Below, piece after piece: positions 16,039 to 25,371 of a DNA stretch of 64,000 nucleotides. A program made the translations under genes and the position numbers. The stretch is from JAXMDC01 sp046349035 (lineage in GTDB: Bacteria; Pseudomonadota; Alphaproteobacteria; Rhizobiales; Kaistiaceae), in contig JAXMDC010000004.1 of assembly GCA_046349035.1 (NCBI GenBank), forward strand, positions 462,093 to 526,092, given 5' to 3'. Position 1 is the first letter of the stretch; each line of letters begins with the position of its first letter. The notes under the pieces were generated by a model, which was not told the origin of the DNA, searched no databases, and saw nothing but the letters and a program-made list of their open reading frames with translations.

Positions 16039-17931
16039 ATGGCAGAAACAGATACCACCGGCGGCGAGACTCGGCCTTTCACGGCCGAAGTCGCACGGCT
16101 GCTGCACTTGATGGTGCACGCCGTCTACTCCAATCGCGATGTCTTCCTGCGCGAACTGATCTCCAACGGCGCCGATGCCTGCGAGAAGCTGCGCATGCTG
16201 GCGTTGGAGAACCCTGACCTGATGGCCGGGGACCAAGCACTCCGCATCGCGCTCATTCCCGACTCGGTCAAACACACCCTGACGATCGAGGACAACGGCA
16301 TCGGCATGAGCCGCGAGGACTTGGTCGACAACCTCGGCACCATCGCCCGGTCTGGCACCCGGTCCTTTGTCGAAGGCTTGGCCAAATCCGAAAGCGACGG
16401 CAATGCCCTCATTGGGCAATTCGGCGTCGGCTTTTACTCCGCCTTCATGGTTGCCGAGCGCGTCGACGTCTATTCGACACCGGCCTCGGACCGCAGCCAA
16501 CATTGGCACTGGAGTTCCGACGGCAGCGGCAATTTCTCCATTGCGCCAGCCACGGCTGGCGCTGCGATCCGTGGCACGCGGGTGGTCCTTCATCTCAATG
16601 CCGAATCGCATGGCTATGCCGATCAGGCTGAGATCGAGCGTATCGTAGAACAATACTCGGCCCAGATTCCCGTGCCGATCGTCCTCAAGGTCAGCGAAGG
16701 CAGCGCCGAGAAGACCCTCGCCGACGGCACCGCCCTTTGGCGAAAACCGAAAGCCGAGATCGCACCCGAGCAATATGCCGAGTTCTACGGCAACGTCAGC
16801 GGTCAGTTCGACAAGCCGGCGCTGACGCTGCACTACCGCGCCGAGGGGCGCACGGAATACTCCGTCCTCCTCTTCGTCCCCTCGTTGAAGCCGTTCGACC
16901 TCTTCGATCCGACGCGCCGAACGCGCACCAAGCTCTACGTGCGCCGGGTGTTCATCACCGACGAGGCAGCAATCCTCCCTGCCTGGCTGCGCTTCACCCG
17001 CGGGGTCATCGATTCCGAAGACCTGCCGCTGAACATCTCCCGCGAGATGCTGCAGAAGAATCCGGTCCTCGAGCAGATCGGCAGAGCGGTCACGACGCGC
17101 CTGCTGGCGGAAATCGAGCGGCTGGCCAGAGAGGATCAAGCGGCCTTCACTGCCCTTTGGGACGCCTTTGGCCCGGTTATCAAAGAGGGGCTCTACGAAG
17201 ACCCCGACCGTCGCGACGCCCTCTTTCGCATTGCGCGCTTCAAGACCAGCGCCGGCCCCGGGTGGCGGAGCCTCGCCGAATACGTAGCGGCGATGCGTCC
17301 GAACCAGACGGCGGTCTACTATGCCCTTTCCGACACCGAGGCAGCGGCGCGCGCCATGCCGCAGATCGAAGGGTTCAAGGCCCGCGGTGTCGAGGTCCTC
17401 CTGCTGGCCGACGCAGTCGACGCATTCTGGGTACGCACTGCGCTTGGCTACGAAGGTAAGCCCTTCCGCTCGGTTACCCAGGGCGATGTCGATCTCAGCC
17501 TGGTGCCGCGGCTGGAGGCGGCGCCCGAACCCGAGGCGGCACCGGAAAGCGCGGTCGCCGTACTCGCCGCCCGCTTCAAGGAGACGCTGGGCGGTAAGGT
17601 CAGCTCGGTCCGGCCGTCTGCTCGTCTGGCGGGCAGCGCCGTCTGCCTGGTCGCCGCCGATGCCGCCGCCGATCGGCAGTTCGAGCGCCTGGTCGGCCGC
17701 CACCAAGGCGCCCCGCCGCGCGCCGCTCCGATCCTGGAGATCAATCCCGGCCACGAGTTGATTCGCCGGCTTGCCGCCATGGCTGCTGCGGGAGGCGATG
17801 CAGCGACCATTGAAGACGCGGCGGTGCTTCTACTCGGTCAGGCGCGCATTCTCGACGGCGAGCCGCCCGACGAGCCGGCTGAGTTCAGCCAGCGACTCGA
17901 CCGTCTTTTGCAGGCACAGCTCGCGCGCTAG
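16039..17931 (+). CDS. htpG: Chaperone protein HtpG (Hsp90)
   Basis: Cytosolic Hsp90 that remodels client proteins through ATP-driven clamp closure. The 630-residue product starts MAETDTTGGETRPFTAEVARLL; the ATG at 16039 was chosen over upstream in-frame codons because this is the family N-terminus. The ATPase domain shows YSNRDVFLRELISNGADAC, DNGIGM and GQFGVGFYSAF. The middle domain carries RRVFITDEAA and GVIDSEDLPLNISREMLQ with the catalytic arginine region. A C-terminal dimerisation domain follows, with the MEEVD-less bacterial end. A heat-shock-like promoter may lie just upstream. DUF1223 converges 7 bp downstream. Confidence 0.97.
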   Translation: MAETDTTGGETRPFTAEVARLLHLMVHAVYSNRDVFLRELISNGADACEKLRMLALENPDLMAGDQALRIALIPDSVKHTLTIEDNGIGMSREDLVDNLGTIARSGTRSFVEGLAKSESDGNALIGQFGVGFYSAFMVAERVDVYSTPASDRSQHWHWSSDGSGNFSIAPATAGAAIRGTRVVLHLNAESHGYADQAEIERIVEQYSAQIPVPIVLKVSEGSAEKTLADGTALWRKPKAEIAPEQYAEFYGNVSGQFDKPALTLHYRAEGRTEYSVLLFVPSLKPFDLFDPTRRTRTKLYVRRVFITDEAAILPAWLRFTRGVIDSEDLPLNISREMLQKNPVLEQIGRAVTTRLLAEIERLAREDQAAFTALWDAFGPVIKEGLYEDPDRRDALFRIARFKTSAGPGWRSLAEYVAAMRPNQTAVYYALSDTEAAARAMPQIEGFKARGVEVLLLADAVDAFWVRTALGYEGKPFRSVTQGDVDLSLVPRLEAAPEPEAAPESAVAVLAARFKETLGGKVSSVRPSARLAGSAVCLVAADAAADRQFERLVGRHQGAPPRAAPILEINPGHELIRRLAAMAAAGGDAATIEDAAVLLLGQARILDGEPPDEPAEFSQRLDRLLQAQLAR

Positions 17932-17938
17932 CCGGCGG

Positions 17939-18766
17939 CTAGATTCCCGGCGACTGAGCGACTGCAGCCCCGATGATGGCTCCCGGCAAGCCGGATTCGT
18001 TCTCCGTCTGCACCAGGACCGCGAAGCCGTCGGCCTCCGCCTTCTTCAACATGAGAAGCGGGAGATCGATTGTGAGCGCCTTGCCCTTCCACATCGCCAC
18101 GCGCTGCATCTTCCGCACCACGTTGCTGTAGGTGATGGTGCGGTTCCGGTTTTCGCCGCCCCGGATCGGCACCGCCTGCTGCCGCTGATAGAGAACCAGC
18201 CAAACGGTGCCCTGCTTCACCGTCGATGCGGCGCCGTCGCCGACGGTGATCGAAATCGCCTTGTCGGTAAGGGTTGCGCCAACATTCACCGGAAAGGTGC
18301 GGAGAGTTGTCTCATCGGGCACCGCGCCACCCCGGGTGGGATCTGCCGCGCCCTGCGCCTCGCCACCTGTCCGCACCGGCGCCTTCTGCTGGATTGCCCG
18401 CTCAATCGATTGGCGGTCGCTGCCGACAACGTGCTCCCTGCCATTCACGACGATCTGCGGCGTATAGACCTGCCGGTCCCCGCGCGTGGCGGCGTAGCCC
18501 CGCTGTCGGTCGGTATTTTCCCGCGAACCGAACGTGTCGGTCCAGCCGAGATAGTCCCAGTAGTCGACGTGAAAGGCCAAAGCGACGACATCGCCGCGAT
18601 CGGCATAGCTCGCCAGCACCGCGTCGGCCGCGGGACATGACGAACAGCCTTGGCTGGTGAAGAGCTCAAGCACAGCCCGCGGCTCGGCCAGCGCCGTTGC
18701 CGAGGCGATCGCTAGCGCCACGCCAGATGTCAGCGCCCAGCCGCCCCTCGCCCGCACCGCCGCCAT
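17939..18766 (-). CDS. DUF1223 family exported thioredoxin-like protein
   Basis: 275 residues from the ATG at 18764-18766 (MAAVRARGGWALTSGVALAIASATALA, a signal peptide). The mature part starts with a thioredoxin-like strand and CxxC motif, VLELFTSQGCSSCPAAD, then HVDYWDYLGWTDTFG and YTPQIVVNG, the hallmarks of DUF1223 proteins of proteobacteria. A C-terminal beta domain follows. A periplasmic redox or binding role is inferred from the CxxC in a thioredoxin-like context; no function is established. The gene converges on htpG and follows acnA's strand, but the acnA end points away. Confidence 0.85.
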   Translation of the reverse strand: MAAVRARGGWALTSGVALAIASATALAEPRAVLELFTSQGCSSCPAADAVLASYADRGDVVALAFHVDYWDYLGWTDTFGSRENTDRQRGYAATRGDRQVYTPQIVVNGREHVVGSDRQSIERAIQQKAPVRTGGEAQGAADPTRGGAVPDETTLRTFPVNVGATLTDKAISITVGDGAASTVKQGTVWLVLYQRQQAVPIRGGENRNRTITYSNVVRKMQRVAMWKGKALTIDLPLLMLKKAEADGFAVLVQTENESGLPGAIIGAAVAQSPGI

Positions 18767-18873
18767 TATGGCACCTCGCCCCCGACCGACGCCGAATTTC
18801 CGCGACGCTACGGACCGCCTCCCGCACAAACCAGTCACGTTCGGGTGACGTTAACGGGCCCCCACGCCGAGCG

Positions 18874-21573
18874 TTACGCCGCCAGACGACGGAGCACAAA
18901 TGGCAGAATTCCGCCGTTCTTGAAGTAGTCCAACTCGTCTACCGTATCAATGCGGCAGAGCACACGCGCTTCGCGCGAAGTCCCATCAGCGCGCCGCACG
19001 ATCATCGCCATCTCCTGCCGCGGGCGAAGCCCTTCGCCAAGGCCACGGATGGTTATGCTCTCGCTCCCGGTGATCCCAAGGCTCTGCCAGGACTCGCCCT
19101 CGGCGAACACCAGCGGCAGCACGCCCATGCCGATCAGGTTGGATCGATGAATGCGTTCGAACGACTGCGCGACGACCGCACGGACCCCGAGGAGCCGCGT
19201 GCCCTTGGCCGCCCAGTCGCGTGAAGAGCCCGTGCCGTACTCCTTGCCGGCCATCACCACGAGAGGAACCCGTTCCTCGCGATAACGCATCGCTGCATCG
19301 TAGATCGACAGCCGCTCGCCCGACGGCTGATGCACTGTCACCCCGCCCTCGACCCCGGCAACCATCTGGTTCTTGATGCGGATATTGGCAAACGTGCCTC
19401 GCATCATCACCTCGTGATTGCCGCGCCGCGTGCCGTACTGGTTGAAGTCCTGCGGCCGCACCTGATGGTTCGCGAGGTAGACCCCGGCCGGGCTGGTCGC
19501 GCGGATGTTGCCGGCCGGCGAGATGTGATCGGTGGTGATCGAATCGAGAAAGAGGCCGAGGATACGCCCCTCGACGATGTCCTCCACCGGCTCGACTTTG
19601 CTGCTGATCCCCTCGAAGTATGGCGGGTTTTGGATATAGGTCGAGGCGCCGCTCCAGCGGTAGGTCAGGCCGCCCGACACTTCAATTGACTGCCAATTGC
19701 GATCGCCTTCGAAGACGCCGGCATATTTGCTGCGGAAGATGTCGCTGGTCAGCGAGGTTCGCATGACTTCGGCTATCTCCGCCGAACTCGGCCATATCTC
19801 GCGCAGATACACCGGCCGACCCTCCGCATCCGCGCCGAGCGGCTCGGACGCGAGGTCGACCAACAGCGATCCCGCTAAAGCGTAGGCTACAACCAGCGGC
19901 GGCGAAGCAAGATAGTTGGCACGGACGTCCGGATTGACCCGGCCTTCGAAATTCCGGTTGCCCGACAGAACCGCAGCCACCACCAGGTCGCCCTCCGTCA
20001 CCGCCGCGGAAATCGCATCGGGCAACGGACCGGAATTTCCGATGCAGGTCGTACAGCCGAAGCCGACGAGGTTGAACCCGAGCTTGTCGAGGTCCGTCTG
20101 CAGTCCCGACCGCGCCAGGTACTCGCCGACCACCTGGCTTCCCGGCGCCAGCGACGTCTTGACGAACGGCTTGACCGAGAGACCGCGGCGCACCGCATTG
20201 CGCGCGAGCAGGCCGGCCGCAATCATCACCGATGGATTGGAGGTGTTGGTGCAGGACGTGATCGCCGCGATGACCACATCGCCATTCCCCAGCGTCGCCG
20301 GCGAACCGGCGATAGGCGTGCGCTTGGCCGCACTGTCGCCCGCCTTGCCGAAGTCCTTGGCAAGCGCCGATGCAAAGTTGGCCTTTGTGTCGCCGAGCCG
20401 GACGCGATCCTGCGGCCGCTTCGGGCCCGCCAGCGAGGATTCCACTTTGCCAAGATCGAGCGACAAACTCGACGTGAACACCGGATCGGGCGTCGCGGCA
20501 GTACGGAAGAGGCCGCTTTCCTTGGCATAGGCCTCGACCAGAGCGACACGCTCCGGATCTCGGCCGGTGGCCTTGAGGAACCGCAGAGTCTCCTGGTCGA
20601 TGGGGAAGAAGCCGCAGGTGGCGCCGTATTCCGGTGCCATGTTGGCGATCGTCGCCCGGTCCTCGACTGGCATCGCGTCGAGACCCGGCCCATAGAACTC
20701 GACGAACCGTCCGACGACGCCGTGCTTGCGCAGCATCTCGGTCACGGTGAGCACCAGGTCGGTCGCGGTAACCCCTTCGCCGAGGCGCCCTTCGACGCGA
20801 AACCCAACCACTTCGGGAATCAGCATCGACACCGGCTGCCCAAGCATCGCCGCTTCCGCTTCGATGCCGCCGACGCCCCAGCCGAGCACCGCCATGCCGT
20901 TGACCATGGTCGTGTGCGAGTCGGTACCGACAAGCGTGTCGGGGTAAGCGATGGCCCGGCCATTGTCGTCGCCAACCCACACCGTCTGCGCCAGGTACTC
21001 GAGATTGACCTGGTGGCAGATGCCCGTGCCGGGCGGCACCACGCGAAAATTGTCGAACGCTCGTTGCCCCCATCTGAGGAAGCGGTATCGCTCGCCATTG
21101 CGCTGATACTCGAGGTCCACGTTGCGCGAGAAAGCGCGCGGGCTGCCGAACTCGTCGACGATCACCGAGTGATCGATCACCAGGTCGACCGGCACCAACG
21201 GGTTGATTCTCTCCGGGTCGCCGCCAAGCGCCAGCATGGCATCACGCATCGCCGCGAGGTCCACCACCGCCGGGACACCGGTGAAGTCCTGCATCAGCAC
21301 CCGTGCCGGCCGAAATGCGATCTCGCGCAGGCTGGTGCGCGTCGTCGGCCACTCCGCGATCGCCCGGATATCGTCGGCACTGACCGAACGGCCGTCCTCG
21401 TTGCGGAGGAGGTTCTCGAGCAGCACCCGGAGCGAAAACGGCAGGCGCGACAGGCCGGGAAGGCCATGCGCCTCCGCCTCCGCCAAGCTGAACATGTCGT
21501 AAGTTGCCCCGCCCGATCGCAGGACCTTGCGCGAACGAAAACTGTCGAGTGAAGGCAATGAACGGGCGGGCAT
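18874..21573 (-). CDS. acnA: Aconitate hydratase A
   Basis: TCA-cycle aconitase interconverting citrate and isocitrate with a [4Fe-4S] cluster. The 899-residue length is typical of AcnA/IRP-type enzymes. Visible motifs are VIDHSVIVDEFG near residue 127, GTDSHTTMVNGM near 210, the cluster cysteines in TSCTNTSNPS (about 439) and CTTCIGNSG (about 505 and 508), and the C-terminal swivel domain with DHISPAG, GSSRDWAAKG and IHRSNLIGMGVLPL. The ATG at 21571-21573 begins at MPARSLPSLDSFRS, the usual N-terminus. It is divergent from ccmA with 206 bp between. A TATAAG at 21682-21687 on this strand could be its -10. Confidence 0.98.
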   Translation of the reverse strand: MPARSLPSLDSFRSRKVLRSGGATYDMFSLAEAEAHGLPGLSRLPFSLRVLLENLLRNEDGRSVSADDIRAIAEWPTTRTSLREIAFRPARVLMQDFTGVPAVVDLAAMRDAMLALGGDPERINPLVPVDLVIDHSVIVDEFGSPRAFSRNVDLEYQRNGERYRFLRWGQRAFDNFRVVPPGTGICHQVNLEYLAQTVWVGDDNGRAIAYPDTLVGTDSHTTMVNGMAVLGWGVGGIEAEAAMLGQPVSMLIPEVVGFRVEGRLGEGVTATDLVLTVTEMLRKHGVVGRFVEFYGPGLDAMPVEDRATIANMAPEYGATCGFFPIDQETLRFLKATGRDPERVALVEAYAKESGLFRTAATPDPVFTSSLSLDLGKVESSLAGPKRPQDRVRLGDTKANFASALAKDFGKAGDSAAKRTPIAGSPATLGNGDVVIAAITSCTNTSNPSVMIAAGLLARNAVRRGLSVKPFVKTSLAPGSQVVGEYLARSGLQTDLDKLGFNLVGFGCTTCIGNSGPLPDAISAAVTEGDLVVAAVLSGNRNFEGRVNPDVRANYLASPPLVVAYALAGSLLVDLASEPLGADAEGRPVYLREIWPSSAEIAEVMRTSLTSDIFRSKYAGVFEGDRNWQSIEVSGGLTYRWSGASTYIQNPPYFEGISSKVEPVEDIVEGRILGLFLDSITTDHISPAGNIRATSPAGVYLANHQVRPQDFNQYGTRRGNHEVMMRGTFANIRIKNQMVAGVEGGVTVHQPSGERLSIYDAAMRYREERVPLVVMAGKEYGTGSSRDWAAKGTRLLGVRAVVAQSFERIHRSNLIGMGVLPLVFAEGESWQSLGITGSESITIRGLGEGLRPRQEMAMIVRRADGTSREARVLCRIDTVDELDYFKNGGILPFVLRRLAA

Positions 21574-21779
21574 GGTCGCGCAACGTGCTCCTGCGTGGAG
21601 AGAAATCTCAGTGGTCCGCCCGGGAATTCGCGGCGGCCAACTCCGCCACGCTCCCGCTGGGCACCGGGGAACCGCGCGGGGCTTATAGGAAATTTCGCCG
21701 GGGGAAAACAGGCGATCAGCGCAGTTTAGGCGCGCCTTCCTGGCGCATTGCGGCGGGACCGGATATTCCCTCGCCCGCG

Positions 21780-22385
21780 ATGACTCGGCTGATCGCTCAA
21801 GGTCTCGCCGCCGACCGTGGCGGCCGCTCGATTTTCGTCGACCTGTCCCTCGAGGTCGGTCCGGGCGAACTGCTGGCGGTCGTCGGCCCGAACGGCGCCG
21901 GAAAGTCTACACTTCTGCGCGTTTTAGCCGGGCTCCTTCGCCCGGCCGCAGGCAGCGTGGCGCTGGCACCCGGCGATGATCGCCCCGTGTCGGCCTCGGT
22001 TGCCTATCTCGGCCACCTCGACGCTCTGAAAGGCGCCGAGACCGTCGCCGAGAATCTCCGCTTCTGGCGACGCCTCGCCGAGACCCCCGGGCGCCCGGTC
22101 GAGGAGGCGCTGGCGGCGGTGCGACTGGAACACCTCGACGATACGCCGGCCGCGTACCTCTCGGCCGGTCAGCGTCGCCGCGTCGCTATCGCCCGGCTGC
22201 TGGTTGACCGCCGCCCGGTGTGGCTGCTCGATGAGCCCGCGAATGCTCTCGACGCCGGTTCCGAGCGCTCATTGGCCGCCATTCTCGCCGACCACCTCGC
22301 CTCCGGCGGCGTCATCGTCGCGGCAAGCCACACGCCGTTGCCGGTAGCTCCGACCGCAACCTTGACCGTCGGCGGGCGCCCATGA
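21780..22385 (+). CDS. ccmA: Cytochrome c maturation ATPase CcmA
   Basis: ATPase of the CcmABCD complex that releases holo-CcmE during cytochrome c assembly. 201 residues: Walker A GPNGAGKSTLL, signature-like LSAGQRRRVAIARLL (the SxGQ form typical of CcmA), Walker B VWLLDEPANALD and H-loop ASHTPL. ATG at 21780 matches family length; a longer frame exists without family support. The stop overlaps ccmB (ATGA). First gene of ccmABCDG, divergent from acnA. Confidence 0.95.
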   Translation: MTRLIAQGLAADRGGRSIFVDLSLEVGPGELLAVVGPNGAGKSTLLRVLAGLLRPAAGSVALAPGDDRPVSASVAYLGHLDALKGAETVAENLRFWRRLAETPGRPVEEALAAVRLEHLDDTPAAYLSAGQRRRVAIARLLVDRRPVWLLDEPANALDAGSERSLAAILADHLASGGVIVAASHTPLPVAPTATLTVGGRP

Positions 22386-23053
22386 CTTCGGCTTTCGCCG
22401 CGGCCCTCGCCCGCACCGTACGCCTGTCGCTCCGCGCCGGCGGCGGCGGACTGACCGGGCTCTTGTTCTTTCTCTCCGCGGTGACGGTGTTCCCTTTCGG
22501 CGTCGGTCCCGACCTCAACCTCCTCGCTCGCATCGGGCCGGCGATCCTATGGATCTCCGCTCTCCTCGCTTCGCTCCTCGGTCTCGACCGCCTTTTCCAG
22601 GACGATCGCGACGACGGCTCGCTCGATCTGCTGGTCCTGTCGCCGCTCTCTCTGGAGATGCTGGTTCTCGCCAAGGCGATCGGCCATTGGGTCGCGACCG
22701 GTCTGCCGCTCGTCCTCGGCGCCCCGCTGCTCGGCATCTTCCTGAACCTCGACCCGCCGTCGCTCCTGTTTGTCGCCATAACGCTGCTCGTCGGCACTCC
22801 GGCACTGACCCTCATCGGCGCTATCGGCGCCGCCTTGATGGTCGCCCTGCGCCGCGGCGGCATGATGATCTCCGTTCTGGTTCTGCCGTTTACGATCCCG
22901 ATTTTGATTTTCGGCGTCAGTGCAACGGTGAGCGCCACCAGCGCCACCGACAGCTTCGTTCCCCCCTTCCTCATCCTGTGCGCCGCGACCATGTTCAGCC
23001 TGGTTGTGGCGCCGATCGCCGGCGCCGCGGCCATCCGCACGAGCCTCGACTAG
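22382..23053 (+). CDS. ccmB: Heme exporter / cytochrome c maturation protein CcmB
   Basis: 223-residue inner-membrane protein with six hydrophobic segments, partner of CcmA. Family signatures include LLFFLSAVTVFPFGVGPDLNLL, DDRDDGSLDLLVLSPLSLE and LVGTPALTLIGAIGAALMVALRRGG. The 4-bp overlap with ccmA indicates coupled translation. Confidence 0.95.
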   Translation: MTSAFAAALARTVRLSLRAGGGGLTGLLFFLSAVTVFPFGVGPDLNLLARIGPAILWISALLASLLGLDRLFQDDRDDGSLDLLVLSPLSLEMLVLAKAIGHWVATGLPLVLGAPLLGIFLNLDPPSLLFVAITLLVGTPALTLIGAIGAALMVALRRGGMMISVLVLPFTIPILIFGVSATVSATSATDSFVPPFLILCAATMFSLVVAPIAGAAAIRTSLD

Positions 23054-23108
23054 CTGCACTGCCCTCCGCCCATTGCCGCTGGCCGGCCACGGGACTAGAA
23101 ATCCCGCC

Positions 23109-23837
23109 ATGGCCCTGATCGATCTCGCCAATCCCACGCGTTTTCTAGCGCTCACCCGGCCGGTGGTGCCCTGGCTTTGGGGCGCGGTTCTCGCGCTTTT
23201 TGCCGCTGCACTCTGGCTGGCGCTGCAGGCGCCGCCCGACTACCAGCAGGGCGAAACCTACAAGATCATGTATCTGCATGTCCCGGCGGCGTGGCTGTCG
23301 ATGGCCTGCTACGGGATGATGAGCATCTCCGCTCTTGGCACCCTCGTCTGGCGGCACCCTTTGGCTGACGTCGCCCAAAAGGCAGCCGCACCGATCGGCG
23401 CAGCGCTAGCATTTCTCACCTTGGCGACCGGCGTCCTCTGGGGGCGGCCGACCTGGGGCACCTGGTGGATCTGGGATGCACGCCTGACCTCGATGCTCAT
23501 CCTTTTCATCATGTATCTCGGCCTGATGGCCGTGTGGCAGGCTGTCGAAGATCCGGGGCGCGCCGCGCGCGCCGTTGCCGTCCTCACGCTGGTCGGGTCA
23601 ATCAATATCCCGGTCATCAAGTTCTCGGTCGACTGGTGGAACTCGATCCACCAGGGCGAGAGCATCTTTCGCGCAACCGGTCCGACCATCGCCGGTTCCA
23701 TGCTTTGGCCGCTCCTCCTCTCCACGCTCGGCGCGACTATCATGCTGGCTGCGCTTCTACTGATGGCGATGGAAGCGGAGATTCTTCGTCGCCGGGTGCG
23801 CTCCCTTCGGCTCGCCTTTGCCGGCAACGCTGGCTGA
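23109..23837 (+). CDS. ccmC: Heme-handling protein CcmC
   Basis: 242-residue membrane protein that presents heme to CcmE. It has six transmembrane helices and the tryptophan-rich WWD motif on the periplasmic side (WGTWWIWDARLTSMLILFIMYLG), flanked by the heme-ligand histidines in MYLHVPAAWLSMACY and VDWWNSIHQGES. The ATG at 23109 matches the family; the frame upstream overlaps ccmB and is not family-like. Spacing from ccmB is 55 bp. Confidence 0.96.
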   Translation: MALIDLANPTRFLALTRPVVPWLWGAVLALFAAALWLALQAPPDYQQGETYKIMYLHVPAAWLSMACYGMMSISALGTLVWRHPLADVAQKAAAPIGAALAFLTLATGVLWGRPTWGTWWIWDARLTSMLILFIMYLGLMAVWQAVEDPGRAARAVAVLTLVGSINIPVIKFSVDWWNSIHQGESIFRATGPTIAGSMLWPLLLSTLGATIMLAALLLMAMEAEILRRRVRSLRLAFAGNAG

Positions 23838-23849
23838 TTGTCTCAGGCC

Positions 23850-24062
23850 ATGCCGGAACTTCCCCAGCACCCTGAATTCATCGCCGCAGCATACGGTATC
23901 GGCGTCCTGGTTGTGGCGGGCCTGATCGGCTGGATCATCGCCGACCGCGGCCGCCAGAATCGCGCGCTGGCCGACCTCGAAGCGCGCGGCGCACGCCGCC
24001 GCTCGGCGGCGATGCCGAGTGCCGATCGCCAACGCAACGGCCTGGAGCAACCCCAGCTGTGA
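23850..24062 (+). CDS. ccmD: Cytochrome c maturation protein CcmD
   Basis: Small single-helix protein (70 residues from the ATG; 74 if the TTG directly after the ccmC stop is used) that stabilises the CcmC-CcmE complex. It has the short N-terminal part HPEFIAAAYGIGVLVVAGLIGW followed by an Arg-rich cytoplasmic tail, as in CcmD. Its stop overlaps the ccmG GTG (GTGA). Identified by size, topology and position. Confidence 0.88.
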   Translation: MPELPQHPEFIAAAYGIGVLVVAGLIGWIIADRGRQNRALADLEARGARRRSAAMPSADRQRNGLEQPQL

Positions 24063-24670
24063 GCGCCGTCGACCCCTCCCCGTCGTCGCCCGCTGCCGCC
24101 TCGCGCAGGCGCATGGCGCTGCTGGCGCCGCTTGCGGTTTTCGCCGCTCTCGCGGTCGTCTTCTTTGTTAGTCTCGAAAGCGGCCGCGATCCGGCCCGTA
24201 TCCCCTCGCCGCTCATCGACAAGCCGGCGCCGGACGTCGACTTGCCCGAACTGAAGGACGTCTTCCTCGATCGCCGCCAGGTACCCGGCCTGAAGCGCGC
24301 CGATTTGCTTGGCAGCGTCACGCTCGTCAACGTCTGGGCGTCCTGGTGCATACCCTGCCGCGAAGAGCATCCGATCCTGGAGCAACTCGCCACCGACACC
24401 CGCTTCCGCCTCGTCGGGATCAATTTCAAGGATCAGCCCGACGCCGCCAGACGGTTCCTCAACCAGTACGGCAACCCGTTCAAGAACATCGGCGTCGACG
24501 CCAGTGGGCGCACCGGCATCGAATGGGGCGCCTATGGCGTGCCGGAGACATTCCTCGTCGATCGCAACGGCACGATCCGCTTCAAGTTCGTCGGCCCGCT
24601 CTCGCAACAGAGCATGACTAAGCTGCTCATGCCCGAAGTGGAGAAGGTATTGGCCGCGCCGACCGGATAG
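24059..24670 (+). CDS. ccmG: Thiol:disulfide interchange protein CcmG/DsbE
   Basis: Membrane-tethered periplasmic thioredoxin that keeps apocytochrome c cysteines reduced. 203 residues: a signal anchor (LLAPLAVFAALAVVFFVSL), the segment KPAPDVDLPEL, the active site NVWASWCIPCREEHP, the GINFKD acidic active-site neighbourhood and GVPETFLVDRNG with the cis-proline. GTG start at 24059. It ends the ccmABCDG cluster; ccmE, ccmF and ccmH/I are not in this window. Confidence 0.95.
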   Translation: MSAVDPSPSSPAAASRRRMALLAPLAVFAALAVVFFVSLESGRDPARIPSPLIDKPAPDVDLPELKDVFLDRRQVPGLKRADLLGSVTLVNVWASWCIPCREEHPILEQLATDTRFRLVGINFKDQPDAARRFLNQYGNPFKNIGVDASGRTGIEWGAYGVPETFLVDRNGTIRFKFVGPLSQQSMTKLLMPEVEKVLAAPTG

Positions 24671-24693
24671 AGCCGGCGCTGGCGGCCGCAGGC

Positions 24694-25347
24694 TCAGCCC
24701 GGCGAGGTTGAGGTCACCCCTTCGGCTTGGGCGTGCTCGCGGAGGATCAGCGGCGCCTGGGTGAGCGAGAACACCAGGGTCAGCGGCATGATCGCGAAGA
24801 CCTTGAAGTTGACCCACATGTCGGTCGACACCGACCGCCACACGATCTCGTTGAGGGCAGCCAGAACCAGGAAGAAGACGCCCCAGCGAAGGGTGAGCGT
24901 GCGCCAGCCGGCGTCGGTGAGCTTGAAGGCGGAATCGAAGACGTAGCCGAGCAGCGACTTGCCGAAGGCAAGGCCACCGAGGAGCACGCCGCCGAACAGA
25001 ACGTTGACGATGGTCGGCTTCATCTTGATGAAGGTCTCGTCCTGAAGCGCCAAAGTCAGGCCGCCGAAGACCACCACGACGATACCCGTCACCAGCGGCA
25101 TGATCGGCAAGCGCCGGGTGATGGCGAGCGAGACTGCCAATGCGATGGCGGTGGCGGCGATAAACAGCGCCGTCGCGATGAAGATCGGCTTGCCCAAAGC
25201 CTGCAGTGCCGGCAACTGCAACGCCAGCCAATCGCCCCGGGAATTGGCGAAGAAGAAAACGCCGAGCGGTCCTAACTCAAGCGCGAGCTTGAGGATCGGA
25301 TTGACCTCCGGTTTCGCCGGGCGAAGGGGCTGTAATGGTTCGTTCAT
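24694..25347 (-). CDS. yciB: Inner membrane septation protein A (YciB/IspZ)
   Basis: 217-residue integral membrane protein with about five helices. The family core is LELGPLGVFFFANS, LQDETFIKMKPTIVNVLFGGVLLGG, GWRTLTLRWGVFFLVLAALNEIVWR and the terminal FALMPLT-like segment (FKVFAIMPLTLVFSLTQ). Relatives affect cell envelope integrity and septation; the exact activity is unknown. It is convergent with ccmG and, going downstream, follows ftsY and the acetyltransferase gene on this strand, an order common in alphaproteobacteria. Confidence 0.95.
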   Translation of the reverse strand: MNEPLQPLRPAKPEVNPILKLALELGPLGVFFFANSRGDWLALQLPALQALGKPIFIATALFIAATAIALAVSLAITRRLPIMPLVTGIVVVVFGGLTLALQDETFIKMKPTIVNVLFGGVLLGGLAFGKSLLGYVFDSAFKLTDAGWRTLTLRWGVFFLVLAALNEIVWRSVSTDMWVNFKVFAIMPLTLVFSLTQAPLILREHAQAEGVTSTSPG

Positions 25348-25371
25348 GGCTAGTGCCGGCCGGCCGGCTCC

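Noticed and set aside
15832..17754. 640-codon open frame on the minus strand opposite htpG
   Set aside because: Wholly antisense to a clear HtpG; composition is Arg/Gly/Asp-rich, as produced by the high-GC codon pattern of the real gene.
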